From Saprospiraceae bacterium (GTDB lineage: Bacteria > Bacteroidota > Bacteroidia > Chitinophagales > Saprospiraceae), in the NCBI GenBank assembly GCA_016717655.1, contig JADKFC010000007.1, positions 124,001 through 188,000 of the forward strand: a stretch of 64,000 bases of DNA, in the 5' to 3' direction. Of the stretch, positions 9,675 through 21,225 are shown piece by piece. Position 1 is the first letter of the stretch. The number at the start of each line of letters is the position of its first letter. A program made the position numbers and the translations under genes. The notes under the pieces were generated by a model. The model did no database searches and was not told where the DNA came from. It was given only the letters and a program-made list of their open reading frames with translations.

Positions 9675-12600
9675 ATGAGATTAAAACAGCTTCATATAAA
9701 AGGGTTCAAGAGCTTTGCTTACGACACCGTCATCCACTTTAATGAGGATGTAATTGGTATTGTGGGTCCCAACGGAAGTGGAAAATCCAATATTGTGGAT
9801 GCCATCAGATGGGTATTGGGTGAGCAAAAAAGCAAAGAACTTCGCTTGGAGCAGATGGCCGATGTTATCTTCAATGGTACCAAAAACCGAAAAGAAGCCC
9901 CTTCTGCCACTGTTGAATTGATTTTTGACAACGACAGGGGCTTGTTGCCCACCGAATACCAAACGGTCAACATATCGCGGACTCTTTACCGAAGTGGGGA
10001 CAGTGAGTACAGACTCAATGATGTGGTTTGCAGGTTGAAAGATATCAAATCACTTTTGGTTGATACAGGGATCGGCTCCAACTCTTATGCCATCATTTCG
10101 TTAGGCATGGTTGATGATTTGCTTTACGACAAAGATGATTCCAGGAGATACATGTTTGAGCAGGCTGCCGGGGTAAGTAAATACAAGTCGAGGAAAAAAG
10201 AAACGCTGCAGAAACTCAACAGCACAACTGCTGATTTGGACAGAGTATCAGATTTGCTATTTGAAATTGAAGGGAATATGAAAACCCTTGAAAAGCAGGC
10301 AAAGCGAACCCGTAAATATTTTGAGTTAAAAGATGAATACAAAACGCTGGCCGTTCAAAACGCCGTGCGTTCGATGCAAAATTTAAAAGAACGTTACAAA
10401 AAGGCGGGCCAGGATATTACTGAAAAACAAGATGCCTATTCTGCCATAAATACAGAGGTAATAGCCAAAGAAGCCAAGTTGGAGGCAGAGAAAAAGCAAA
10501 ACCTCGAGCAGGAATTGAACGTTGGCCAACAGCAAAAAGAGTTGAACGAGTTGGTGGCAAAGCTCAGGAATCTTGAAAACGATAAAAACTTACTCAATCA
10601 AAAAATCAGTTTTAAAAAACAGAGCCTGACGAACGCAGACGCAGTTTTGACTGAAAGTAAGGTCTCTTGATTTGTTGTCAGAAGAGCTAAAGAGACTTGA
10701 GCAACTCATTGCCGAAGAAAAGAAGTAGAAGCCACCCTATCTGCCAAACTCACCGAAAAGCAACAGGCTTTGGCTGATGCCAGGGCCGTTCAGGGAAGCG
10801 CTAAAAATGAGTTTGAATCCAAAACCAAACACATCCAGGAGCTGCAAAAACAGCTTTTTGATATCGATAAAGACATTGCAGTCACTTCCAATCATGTTTC
10901 AACCCTCAAATCTGAAAATCATCGCACCAGCGAAGAGATCAGAACCCACAAGGATGAGCATAGTCTATTTGATCAGGATCTGGCTGAACTAACTGGAAAA
11001 TTTCAAATTGCCAGCAATGAGATATCATCATTAAAAGAAAAAGAAACCCAGAGAAAGCAGCAAATTGCTGAAGCCGAGCAACTCAGAGATAAATTAGCCG
11101 AAGAGTTGGGAAAGGTCAATAGGACCCTCGATGCCAGGCAAAATGAATATGACCTGCTCAAGAGCATGATTGAAAATTTTGAGGGCTTTCCGGAGTCGTT
11201 GAAGTTTCTTTCTTCCCAATGGAGAAAAGATGTGCCTGTACTTTCTGATTTACTGGATGTACAGGAAGAATACAAATCGGTTATAGAGCAATACCTGGAG
11301 CCCTACGTCACCTATTTTGTGGTAAACGATGTCAACGAAGCAGGAGAGGCCATTCGATTGTTGGGTGGAGCCCAAAAAGGAAAGGCCAATTTTTTCTTGC
11401 TCAATAGAATTGAATTTCAGCAGGGTACCAAATTATCCATTCCTCTTGCCAAGCCTGCCATTGAATGTGTAAAAGTAGAGGCAAAATACGAACCCTTATT
11501 GTCTTACCTCCTAAGAGATGCCTACATCTTTGACGGCAGTTTGGATGATTTTAAATATGACCGCGAATATGATGGTCTTAATTTTCTTTCCAAGTCAGGT
11601 AGCTTTCTCAAAACCCGCTTCACCATTTCAGGAGGGTCTGTTGGTCTTTTTGAAGGCAAAAAAATTGGTAGAAAAAAGAACCTGGAAAAGCTAGAGACCT
11701 TTATCAGGGAGGCAGAAGAGCAAAAAGTAAAACTGAGCAGTGAGTTGGACAAAACCAGAAATCTGGTGGTTCAATTAAAAGGATCAGATAGAAGTCTGGA
11801 GTTGGAACACATGCTGGCTGATCTGCAAAAGATAGAGCAAGAAAAGACCAGGCTTTTCGTAAGTTTGGAAAACCTGGCTCAAAAAATAAAAGATGGCGAG
11901 ACCAAAATAGTCAGAAATCGCCAGCAAATAGAAGAGCTGGAAGAAAAACAACGCACACTCGAAGTTGACAAAATCAGTTTGAAAAGGGGGCTAGAAGAAG
12001 AAGAACAGAATATCAGAAGCAACAATTCTGATCTGGATCATTTAACAGATAGGCTCAATAAGGCATCAGAAGCATTCAACGACGCCAATATTGACGTAAT
12101 TCGTCAACAGAATCTGCTTACCAACCATTTAAAAGACCTTGAATTTAAACAATCAAGGCAGACAGAAATATCTGAAAGGATAAAATCTGAAACATCCAGA
12201 AAGGAAGCAGATATCATAGAGTTGGAACAGGCAGAAAACCATAAAATAGCACTGGAAAATGAACTACTGCTGGTTTACAATGAAAAAAATACCTTCCAGT
12301 CAGCCCTTAATGCGAATGAGCAAAATTATTTTTCGGCAAGAAATATTATTTCAAGCCTTGAAGAAGAAATCAGAGTGCTCAACAGGGGGCTCAACCAACA
12401 CCAGGTTGAAATCAACCAATTGAAAGACCATTACCAGGAGATCAAATTTCAAATCAACGCCATTGGAGATCGTATTTACATAGAGTTCAATGTGAGCATT
12501 GATGAGGTGATGAATCAGGAGGTGAATTCCGAAATAGCGGATGAAGATCTGGCTCAAAAGGTAGAACAGATCCGGCACCGCCTCAATAATTACGGTGAGA

Positions 12601-13226
12601 TCAACCCTATGGCGATGGAAGCCTATGAAGAAATCAAATCCAGGTACGATGTCATTACCGTTCAACGAAATGACATCGTGGCAGCCAAGGAGTCGTTGCT
12701 TCAGACCATCAAAGAAATTGAATCAACTGCCACTTCACAGTTTATGCAGGCATTTGAGGAAATTAGGTCCAACTTTATCAATGTGTTTAGAAGTCTCTTT
12801 ACCGAAGATGATAACTGCGATTTGATTTTGATGGAACCCGATAATCCATTAGAATCGTCTATCGAGATTGTGGCAAAGCCAAAAGGTAAAAAACCAAAAT
12901 CTTTGAGCCAGTTGTCAGGAGGAGAAAAAACACTAACGGCTACAGCCTTACTTTTTGCCTTATACCTTCTCAAGCCGGCACCATTCTGTATATTTGATGA
13001 AGTGGATGCTCCTTTGGACGATGCCAATATTCAAAAATTCAATCGCATCATTCAGAAATTTTCTGAGCGGTCACAATTTATCATTGTCACCCACAATAAG
13101 TCAACCATGGCAGCAGTAGATGTGCTGTATGGGGTTTATATGCAGGAGATGGGTATTAGTGCATTAACTCCAGTAGATTTTAGAGATCTAAAGGATGATC
13201 CGGTTTTAACAGCAGCCAGCGCCTAA
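9675..13226 (+). CDS. smc: chromosome segregation protein SMC (two compensating frame breaks)
   Basis: SMC folds and segregates the chromosome with ScpA/ScpB. The whole span encodes about 1183 residues, the normal SMC length. The N-terminal ATPase half has Walker A GPNGSGKSN (residues 31-39); long coiled coils flank a hinge (FPESLKFLSSQW ... LEPYVTYFVVNDV); the C-terminus has the signature LSQLSGGEKTLTA and Walker B FCIFDEVDAPLDD. The frame shifts by +1 at about 10661-10665 and back by -1 at about 10717-10726; in the middle frame the text SLDLLSEELKRLEQLIAEEKK continues the coiled coil. The two single-base changes cancel, which points to consensus error in an otherwise intact essential gene. 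Confidence 0.93.
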
Positions 13227-13229
13227 GGG

Positions 13230-13822
13230 ATGAACTACCTGGCGCACACCCTACTCTCCGGCAAAAATGAAGCTCTTATTGTTGGTAATTTTTTAGCCGA
13301 TATATTGCGCAAAATGAATACGGTCCCTGGATGGAACCTTACCTCCTGGGAGTTGATTTACACCGGGCCATTGACCACTTTACTGATGATCACCCGTCGA
13401 TCAAAAGAATAAATGCCATTTTAAGACCCTCTCACAGGAAATATGCCCCGGTAGTCACAGACATACTATTGGACTATATCCTCGGCCAGGCCTGGCACAT
13501 GCATTCATCAGAAAGCATCCAGGGTTTTGCTGATTTAAGGTATGAAACCATCAGGATGCACCTTCCTGTGTTTCCCGACAGGATCAAACCTATAGTGGCC
13601 AAGATGATCGACGGCAATTTTTTGATTAAATATACCACCATCGAAGGTTTGATGTTTACCTTTGAAAAGATCCAGGAAGCTGCCAGATTTCCATCAGATT
13701 TTAGTCAGGCTGTTGAAGATCTGGAAAATTACTATGATACCCTCTACCTTGAATTTAATCACTTTTTTCCAGATCTGGTAGAGCACACACAGTCCTACCG
13801 GATCAACGCTTCTAAATTATAA
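13230..13822 (+). CDS. acyl carrier protein phosphodiesterase-like (DUF479), frame interrupted once
   Basis: Resembles AcpH, which removes the 4'-phosphopantetheine arm from acyl carrier protein. The N-terminus MNYLAHTLLSGKNEALIVGNFLADILR and the later LLGVDLHRAIDHFTDDHP are family hallmarks; the His/Asp pairs are candidate metal ligands. The two parts lie in different frames. Adding one A to the AAAA run at 13311-13314 gives RKNEYGPWMEPYLLG and an uninterrupted protein of 197 residues, the usual size. It starts four bases after the smc stop. Many Bacteroidota carry this family; the true substrate in this phylum is not established. Confidence 0.8.
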
Positions 13823-15445
13823 TTTTAACAGCAAGCCCCCTTGCACATGGATGCCCAAGCTTGGATATCCATACCATTGTTCATATTTATTATTGAGCAG
13901 GTTATTGGCCTTTGCATAGATACCCAATTTTTTACTCATCCATATATCTAAACCTGCATTCAATTCAATCCGATTATTGAGCCTGATGTCCGTGGGTGAG
14001 CCGGTCCCTGCATCCACTACCCTGGCCCATTGGCGGTCAGTTACAAACAACTCCGGTGTAAACTTGATTCTGTCTTTAATAAAACGAAACTCCGCCTGGG
14101 CTTTAAATTCAAGACTGTGCATGCCATAAAGCTTATCCAATCCTTTTTTATCGAAGAAGTTTTTGGTCAACAAACCTTTTAACCTGACATTTTCAGTTAC
14201 AGCAAAGTCGACGTTTGATCTGATGAAAACGGCATTTAAATCTGTATAAAACACACTTGCGCTGTAGACCTTGGTCTCATTGTTGAATTGATCCCAATTT
14301 CTGCCATTGACATAGCCGGCAGCAGCTTCATATCCAATCACCTTGGTTTCTCCCCTGATACCTCCCAGGATTTCTTTTCCAATGAAGTTGCTGAGTGAGG
14401 GGATGCTTGGATTCAGCCATGGATTTTCCAGGGTTAGCCTGTGCAAATTATTGCCGGTTACCTTGAGCTGGCTCATGCCGAAAACGTGCATGCCCTTTCC
14501 GGCTAAAGCATAATCAAATTGTATTTCTGGCCAGGGAATGGTTTTTTCTGTTGCATCAAAATAAATGGCAGCACCGGCTGTCAGAAACCACTTAGGATTG
14601 GAGTACTTAATTCTGGGATCAAAAACAAGGGAATAAAGATCAGAAATCTCGGTTTGCAAGACACCGGTTAATTGTAGAGGTAGGTCTACCCTCCAGTTTC
14701 CCTTCTTTTTGGCCACACTTGTTTCGACCTTAAAATGTCCTTCATTTTTATCAGGATTTGAAACATTAAGCACGGAATAGCTGGTATTGAATCTAAATTC
14801 TACATCATTGTCTTCAATAGATCCATGGTTTATTTCTGCTTTAAAACCTGCATTGAATAGATTTCGCTCTTTATTATTGAGGTCATTGCCTTCATAAATA
14901 AAATAAAAAGGTTGTTGGCGGTAGGTGGCATTGACGCCAGCGTTGAGCTGCCATTTTTCCTTTATTTTGTAACGAATGCCGGCTATGGCAGAAGATGATC
15001 CTGCCTTTTGGTCTGCTACCTTGGAGGAATTGTCAAAACTTTGATGAGCCAGGTGGATGTAACGGTCAAACTGATACTCATCTGTTTTATAAAAGCCGAG
15101 TTCTAGTCCAGGATTTTTGACATTGCCATATCCTATTCTGGTAAAAAAAGGATACGGTTCAAAAGGCAAATCGGTATCCGCTGCTATTGGTTTTATAACC
15201 GGTTCAGGATATTCAATATCAAGGGGCAGGATGGTTACATTATAATTATATTTTTTCTTGATAGGAACTACCGGCTTAATCACGGGCGCCATGTTTATGA
15301 TTCGCGCTTCTTCTAATTGAGCTTCAAAAGTTTTAATTATCTCCTGTTTTTCTTCAGGTAACTCCTGAGAAAAAAGTGAAGTGTTGCAAAAAACTGAAAA
15401 ACAAGCAACAATTATGATATGGGTATATTGAAATATAGCTTTCAT
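13817..15445 (-). CDS. outer-membrane beta-barrel protein, TonB-receptor-like
   Basis: 542 residues with a signal peptide (about 1-27), a short periplasmic segment rich in proline and lysine (APVIKPVVPIKKK), then a barrel of alternating strands that ends in a terminal hydrophobic strand (HVQGGLLLKL). The C-terminal region (LNAGLDIWMSKKLGIYAKANNLLNNKYEQWYGYP) resembles the last strands of TonB-dependent receptors, but no plug domain and no TonB box are present, so it may be a plugless barrel. Its ATG overlaps the stop of the upstream TPR gene by one base, so translation is coupled and the two proteins probably work together. Confidence 0.75.
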   Translation of the reverse strand: MKAIFQYTHIIIVACFSVFCNTSLFSQELPEEKQEIIKTFEAQLEEARIINMAPVIKPVVPIKKKYNYNVTILPLDIEYPEPVIKPIAADTDLPFEPYPFFTRIGYGNVKNPGLELGFYKTDEYQFDRYIHLAHQSFDNSSKVADQKAGSSSAIAGIRYKIKEKWQLNAGVNATYRQQPFYFIYEGNDLNNKERNLFNAGFKAEINHGSIEDNDVEFRFNTSYSVLNVSNPDKNEGHFKVETSVAKKKGNWRVDLPLQLTGVLQTEISDLYSLVFDPRIKYSNPKWFLTAGAAIYFDATEKTIPWPEIQFDYALAGKGMHVFGMSQLKVTGNNLHRLTLENPWLNPSIPSLSNFIGKEILGGIRGETKVIGYEAAAGYVNGRNWDQFNNETKVYSASVFYTDLNAVFIRSNVDFAVTENVRLKGLLTKNFFDKKGLDKLYGMHSLEFKAQAEFRFIKDRIKFTPELFVTDRQWARVVDAGTGSPTDIRLNNRIELNAGLDIWMSKKLGIYAKANNLLNNKYEQWYGYPSLGIHVQGGLLLKL

Positions 15446-18400
15446 TACTCTTCTTCGTTTTTGGTTTTTTTCTGTAAATCGAAAGGCTCGCTTCCCGATT
15501 TTATTCTATTGGTTTCGGCTTCTTTAACTTTGATTTTATTCAGTTTTTCATTGGCTATCTTTATGATGTCTGCGTCTTCAACAAAATTTTCAAGTACTGC
15601 TTCGACAGCCGCCCTTGCATTGAGCAAATCTTCTTTTTGGAAGTAGATATCAGCAATCAACAATAAACTTTTTGCGATCCAATAGGGGTAGTTGGCATTT
15701 TTTTCATTGGCATAGTGGCATTGTTGTTCTGCCAGGCTGTATTCTTTTTTATTGAACTGGATTTCTGCCAGCAAGTATCTGGATTCTGCCCCTTGGTTGT
15801 TGTTTGTATTTTGATCTACAAAAGTAAGAGAAGGGATGGCGTTTTCTGTTTCACCCGTTTTAATATAGGTTTTAGCCAAATAATAATGGGCTGCCGATCT
15901 TTCATCTTTGGTGGCAGCAGTATTCTGGATTACTTTTTTACCATAATCTATGATGTCCTGATTCTTTGCCAGTCTGAATGCACTTTTTAAGGCACCGTAT
16001 TGTGATTGGAATAGTTCACCAGCATCACCTGATACCATTTCACTTTGTTTGTAATACTTTAAGGCCTTCTCAAAATCCTCTGTGTAATGATAAGCTATCA
16101 GTGCTGCTTTGTAGATGGATTTTTGTTTGTATCTGTTTTCTCCGTCATTGATTATAGCCTCATAGTCCTGAAGAGATGCGGGGTAATTTTTTAAAACATT
16201 GTTGCTTTCGGCCCTGAAATATCGAGCATCGTTCTTATAGTATCCCAGTCGAAAATTACCCCAATCCTCCGTAAAACAATCGACAGCACCCTCGTACTCA
16301 CTATTGTTAAAGATGTTAACTGCCAAATGATAAGTAAGTGAATCCAATGAAATGGAACCCTTTTCTGTTGCGGGAATTGAATCCAGGTATTTTAGATACG
16401 CTTTTGAATTGGCCATGTGATCTACATAGATTTCTTCAATGGCCTTTAAGGAGGTTGCTCTTTCCGCCGGAGATGGATTTGATTTCATAACACCCTTGTA
16501 TTCCTGTAAGGCCTTAGGTGCTTCCTCCTTTGTTAAAATAAATCAAACCTGATTTGATCCGTGCTGAATTGGCATAAGTTGTTTTGGAACCATAATCTTT
16601 TACTACTTTTTGAAAATAGATCAGCGCTGTATCCAGACTGGTTTTTTCCAGATAAGTTTCACCCAGTTGAAAAGTGGCGTCGTCTCCATATTCTGATGAT
16701 GAATGGGTTTTTACCAGATCCACTAAAGTAGCAATTTTGGCATCCGCTTGCTTTAGTAAGCCGTGGATCAGGGCCTTTTGGTACATGGCATAAATAAATC
16801 CACCCTGCTTGCGGGCAACAGCCTGTTCGTAAAAGTCAAGGGCACCTTCGTACTCATTTTGTCTGAAAAGACAATCTGCTGTTCGTATAAATGCATCGGG
16901 TAAGATGCGATTCATCACAAAATCATTTTTAATGCCCTCTCTTTGAATATTGATGCCCACTACCGCATTTTTAAACTGTAGTTCTGCCTTCTTATATAAT
17001 TTAGACCTTAAAAAATTGTATCCCTGGATGTAATGTGCCATAAATTGGGCAGACTCATCGGGCAAGTCATTGACACCATTGGCGGTTTCAAAATAGGAAT
17101 CAAGATGGTTTATACTGGCTGCGAGATCGCCAGCATCGTGTGCCAGCTTACCTTTCCAATAAAGGGTTTGGCAATGGTAATTTCTATCGAGTGTGTAGAG
17201 AAGCGCCTTGTCCAATAAGGCACCTGCTTGCTCGGTCTTACCATCTTCTATGTATTGAATTGCCTGACGCAGTGCAATCATCTGATACGTCTTTTTTACC
17301 TTATCAGATGGCTTTTTTAGCGATTCAATAATACGAAGTGAGTTGAGGTAGTCGTTGGAATTGACCAGGATATCGTTGATGATTTCCTGACTCTCATTGT
17401 AAAATCTTGATGATTCACTGGTCTCAGTCAGGGTATTGATGGCTTCCCGTTCAGACCCCAGCTCAGCAGAAATTTTACCATAATTAAATTTGGCCTCTTC
17501 TTTCATGGCTGGATCAAAATCCATGTTGGACACCCTTCTAAGGGCAGAGCGGGCAGAGTTTTTGTCACCCAATTTAATATAACAGTCAGCCAGGTAATAA
17601 CTGGCCATTTGTCCCATTCTGGTTTCCAGTTGGGTCAGTTCTAAAAAATTGGATTTTGCTTTTTCGCAGTTATCTAGTTTATATTGGGTAAAAGCCAGTT
17701 GGTAAAATTCTTCTGCGCTTAATTTTTCTGTTCTGGATTCATAAAATTCAAGGTGAGGGAGAGCTCTTTTGTAGTCGCCTTTCAAAAAATAACTTTGGCC
17801 CAACAAGAGACGTATGTCTTTGACATTGTCCGTGTTTTTATCGCCAATCTTATGCTCACCATAGGTTAACAATTTATCAAAATCTTTTTGTGCAAAATAT
17901 ATTTGAGCAATGATGTACGGAATATGTCCGGCATAGGTATTTGAACTTGAGGCCCTTTTGAAACTTTCTACAGCGCCTGAATAATCCTTTTCAAAATATT
18001 GACACATACCATAATAGTAATTGGTATGGTGGAAATACAAGTCTCTCAATTCCCTGGTTTTAGCCAGGGTCGTTTTGGCGTGGCCAAACTGTTTGTTCAC
18101 AAAAAAACAATAGCCCTTTTTAAAGCTCAACTCACTTAACTCGAGGTCTGAAAGCTGGTTTAAATCATTTATTTTGTCATAGTAAGTAATGGCCTCATCA
18201 TAACGGCCATTGTTGTAGTAAAATGAGGCAAGTTCCAGGATCGCTGGGATAATGCCTGGTTTGTTGTATTGTGACTGGATCCAGTTGACTAGGTTGAGTT
18301 CCGCATCCGGCGTATTGAGTCTCAATGATGCTATGGCCTTTTCTGTTTCCTGAACCTGAACAGTGCGTTGGTGGAGTGGAAAGCCGGGTCTTTGGAAAAG

Positions 18401-18565
18401 GAGTTCCTGGCGAAATAGCTGAAGCCTTGGGTTTCCATAAATTTCTTCTTCAATTGAAGATGCTGTGGCAATATGTTCACTCCATCCGTGTTGACCATAG
18501 CCTGGCAGTTGTGCATTTACCCACCAATATGTGCAAAGTAAAATGCTTAAAATGCAGTATTTCAT
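15445..18565 (-). CDS. large secreted tetratricopeptide-repeat protein (frame interrupted once)
   Basis: Two reading frames join at about 16514 into one protein of about 1039 residues: removing one base after GGST lets the frame run on as KALQEYKGVMKSNPSPAERATSLKAIEEIYVDH, the normal continuation in this TPR family. The start at 18565 is chosen because it gives a clean signal peptide (MKYCILSILLCTYWWVNAQ); a longer frame from 18604 does not. Many TPR units of about 34 residues (for example ALIYFQKVVKDY, AITYYDKINDL) fill the protein, which is probably periplasmic or outer-membrane associated. It is translationally coupled to the barrel gene downstream. A long TPR protein plus barrel is a recurrent Bacteroidota pair of unknown function. 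Confidence 0.8.
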
Positions 18566-18951
18566 CAAAATATATATTAAAAAAAACGTTGCAAATATAC
18601 TCAACTTATGAGTTAAAACGTCAGAAATTGGCTATTATGGCCTTACATTCTTTCATTTTTTTTGTGGTAATTTCATCCTGTTCCTATGAAAAAGTCATTT
18701 TTTGGTGAAATGGATACAATCGAACCAGCTTTTACCCAAAATTGCCCTTATGATTTCAAACCCAGGTGAGACACCTGGTTAGCTGTTATGGAAAGGTAGG
18801 TCACTTATTTTTGGGATTGTAGCCAAGTATTAAAAATTGGAAGCTAACAAATGGAAGCTATGGGTTAATTAGGTATGATTTATCTTAATATTCAGGGTAT
18901 TCTTCGAAAAATTAAACATTATTGATGGCAGATATCCTAAATTTGTAAAAA
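18566..18951. other. non-coding stretch with divergent promoters
   Basis: It separates the divergent TPR gene and the coiled-coil gene. I see no gene in it. GGAAGCTA occurs twice, 14 bases apart (18839-18846 and 18853-18860). TAAATTTG at 18938-18945 matches the TAnnTTTG -7 consensus and lies seven bases before the ATG at 18952, so the message for the coiled-coil gene would have almost no leader. Confidence 0.5.
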
Positions 18952-19512
18952 ATGAATAATATGACGATAGAGCTTGCTGCACTTTTTGATTTGAAAGAAG
19001 GGCTGAACGAAAAAATGGTTAACATCATTTTGCAGGCCATCCGCGATAAACATGAATCGGGACTTGACTATTTAAGGTTCAAGCAATCTGTAAAAAATCT
19101 CATGGCCATGCAAATGGATGAGACCACTGCAGTAAAATCGGCTTATGCCACGGCTTCAACCATGGGACTTGACAGAGAAAGTTTGTTCAATTCTATCACT
19201 TCCTATTTAGGTATTGTTGATGTTGAAAGAGATAAGTTTATTGATACCCTTAAAAAACAGATAGATTCTCAAGTTGAGGAGCCCAAACAACAAATTGTTA
19301 AAACCGAGCAGCTCATTGCCAGCAACCACCAAAAAATTAGTCAATTACAGGCTGAAATTGCAGCTTTTGAGCAACAAATTGCTGCCTTGACACAAGAATT
19401 GGACTCAGCTGAAGAAAAGATTGAAAAAACCAGAAAAGAGTTTCTGGCTGTATATGAGAATTTTACGGAAAGTCTGAAAGAAGATAAGCAGCATTTTGAA
19501 GGTCTGCTGTAA
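18952..19512 (+). CDS. coiled-coil protein of unknown function
   Basis: 186 residues, no signal peptide or membrane segment, so probably cytoplasmic. The N-terminal half (about 1-100) is a mixed helical region; residues about 105-175 form a continuous heptad-rich coiled coil (QIVKTEQLIASNHQKISQLQ ... AALTQELDSAEEKIEKTRKEF). A second in-frame ATG nine bases later (18961) is an equally good start, since the promoter-like box ends only seven bases before the first. It is followed 66 bases later by the PspA-like gene on the same strand; a joint function is a reasonable guess. I do not recognise the family. Confidence 0.75.
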   Translation: MNNMTIELAALFDLKEGLNEKMVNIILQAIRDKHESGLDYLRFKQSVKNLMAMQMDETTAVKSAYATASTMGLDRESLFNSITSYLGIVDVERDKFIDTLKKQIDSQVEEPKQQIVKTEQLIASNHQKISQLQAEIAAFEQQIAALTQELDSAEEKIEKTRKEFLAVYENFTESLKEDKQHFEGLL

Positions 19513-19578
19513 CTTTCATCAAATAGCACACGTTATTTGGTATTTTTTCATCAAATTTGTATAAAATAAATATTTAAG

Positions 19579-20595
19579 ATGGCTGATATATCTAATATGG
19601 ATAATGCTTTTAAACCCAAATCCTTTTGGCAAAAGCCGGAAGGTGTAACCGGGGCTCTATTCCTTACAGGCGTTTTAGGAGGTCTGGGCTTTTTATTATA
19701 TAAGTTTAGTGGCCCATTGTTGGCTTTTGCCAGTAATACTCTTGGCTTGGTTATCACTTTGTTGGCTTTAGGCGCCATCATCTACATGGTGCTTGATCCC
19801 AAGATGAGAGCCTTGGTAAGTTATCTTTACAAATCTATCATGCGATGGATAACGGGAGTTTTTATTACTATTGATCCAATTGGCATTCTGAAAAACTATA
19901 TTGAAGATCTGGAAGACAACCTCAAAAAAATGGGTACCCAGATTGGCAGTTTGAAAGGACAGATGCGCAAATTGAAAACCATCGTAGAAGAAAACAATGC
20001 TGAGATCAATCAGAACATTCTTATTGCTAAAAAGGCCAAAGAGCAAGGCAATCAACAGGCTATGCTTCTTTCCAGCAGGAAGGCAGCCAGGTTGACGGAA
20101 AGCAATGAAAAGTACCTGGCACTTCACAGCAAGATGACCATCTTGTATAAAGTGTTGTCTAAGATGTACTCTAATTCAGAAGTTTTACTGGAAGATACCA
20201 AAGATCAGGTAAAAGTTAAAGAACAGGAATACAAGGCCATCAAAACCAGCCACAGCGCCATGAGAGGGGCTATGAGCATCATCAAAGGAGATGCCGACAG
20301 AAGAGCTATGTTTGATCAGGCCCTGGAATATGTAGCCGACGATGTAGCCAACAAAGTGGGTGAAATGGAAAGATTCATGGAAATGTCTTCAGATTTCATG
20401 AATTCAATAGACCTCCAAAACGGCGTCTTTGAAGAGCAAGGACTTAAGATGCTGGAAGAGTATGAAAAGAAATCAACCCTTTTGTTGATGGGCAATGCCA
20501 AAGACAGCGGTGAATCTGATTTGATGGAATTAAAACTCCCTGAAGTGCAGACCAGAACGGGTCAAAAAGGAGATTACGAAGGCTTATTTGAATAA
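19579..20595 (+). CDS. membrane-anchored PspA/ESCRT-III-like coiled-coil protein
   Basis: 338 residues. Two hydrophobic segments (about 25-45 and 53-72) are followed by a basic amphipathic stretch and a long helical region. From about residue 97 the pattern (DPIGILKNYIEDLEDNLKKM, then ILIAKKAKEQGNQQAMLLSS) follows the layout of phage-shock protein PspA/Vipp1: a Leu/Glu-rich first helix, then an Ala-rich hairpin with regularly spaced Lys/Glu. PspA proteins bind and remodel membranes but are normally peripheral, without transmembrane helices, so the fused anchor would be unusual. This is pattern recognition, not proven homology; a generic membrane coiled-coil protein is the alternative. A strong terminator follows. 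Confidence 0.65.
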   Translation: MADISNMDNAFKPKSFWQKPEGVTGALFLTGVLGGLGFLLYKFSGPLLAFASNTLGLVITLLALGAIIYMVLDPKMRALVSYLYKSIMRWITGVFITIDPIGILKNYIEDLEDNLKKMGTQIGSLKGQMRKLKTIVEENNAEINQNILIAKKAKEQGNQQAMLLSSRKAARLTESNEKYLALHSKMTILYKVLSKMYSNSEVLLEDTKDQVKVKEQEYKAIKTSHSAMRGAMSIIKGDADRRAMFDQALEYVADDVANKVGEMERFMEMSSDFMNSIDLQNGVFEEQGLKMLEEYEKKSTLLLMGNAKDSGESDLMELKLPEVQTRTGQKGDYEGLFE

Positions 20596-20611
20596 GCCTT
20601 TTCTAAAGAGT

Positions 20612-20650
20612 AAAAAAAAACCGCGAAGTATTGACTCCGCGGTTTTTTTT
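20612..20650. terminator. bidirectional intrinsic terminator
   Basis: An A-tract, an arm ACCGCG, an 11-13 base loop, its complement CGCGGT and a T-tract form a hairpin whose flanks serve both strands. It separates the converging PspA-like gene and rplS. Confidence 0.9.
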
Positions 20651-20665
20651 ATGATCAGAGATAAA

Positions 20666-21012
20666 TTATCTCCTTCTTTCTTTGATTTTTGACTTCTTAC
20701 CAACCAATGCACGAAGGTAAAACAATTTAGCTCTTCTGACTTTTCCTCTTTTCAGAACTTCAATGTCAACAATCGCCGGAGAATTGAATGGAAAAATCCT
20801 TTCAACACCAACTCCATTCGACATTTTTCTTACGATAAAGGTTTTGGTCATTCCTTCTCCTGACATGGCAATTACATCGCCTTTAAAAACCTGGATTCTT
20901 TCCTTGTTTCCTTCAACAATCTTGTAATTGACAGCAATTGAATCTCCTGCTCTGAAGCTAGGGTGATTTTTGCCGGTAATAAAGTCTCTTGTACGTATTT
21001 AATCAAGTCCAT
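20666..21012 (-). CDS. rplS: 50S ribosomal protein L19 (frame interrupted once)
   Basis: Protein of the 30S-50S interface. The intact product would be about 115 residues: MDLIKYVQET is read from the ATG at 21012, then FITGKNHPSFRAGDSIAVNY to the C-terminal KKSKIKERRR in another frame. Hallmarks are SFRAGD, EGNKERIQVFKGDVIA, FIVRKMSNGVGVERIFP and GKVRRAKLFYLR. One missing base near the A-run at 20981-20983 explains the break. Because L19 is a single-copy core ribosomal protein, this break is best read as a consensus error. The ATG-led fragment 20666-20866 alone would lack the N-terminal half. Confidence 0.92.
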
Positions 21013-21225
21013 GACTATACTTTTTATAATTGGACTGCAAAAGTAATTTTTTTTCCCTGTATTTAGAAAGTAAAATGTGAAAATTATTTGGAATATATTA
21101 CTAAAAACTTAAATATTAATGCATTTTTCATTGATAATCAGTTTTATATAATAAAATTTATCTTTCTTTTTTTGGTGGAACCTTTTTTACTTATCTTGCA
21201 TTAATAATCAAAAAATAAAGAACAA

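Noticed and set aside
18325..18708. 127-codon plus-strand frame antisense to the TPR gene
   Set aside because: Mostly antisense to a clear TPR coding region and extending into non-coding DNA; no family resemblance.
20666..20866. 66-residue rplS fragment as a complete small gene
   Set aside because: It is the C-terminal half of L19; the N-terminal half is found upstream in another frame.
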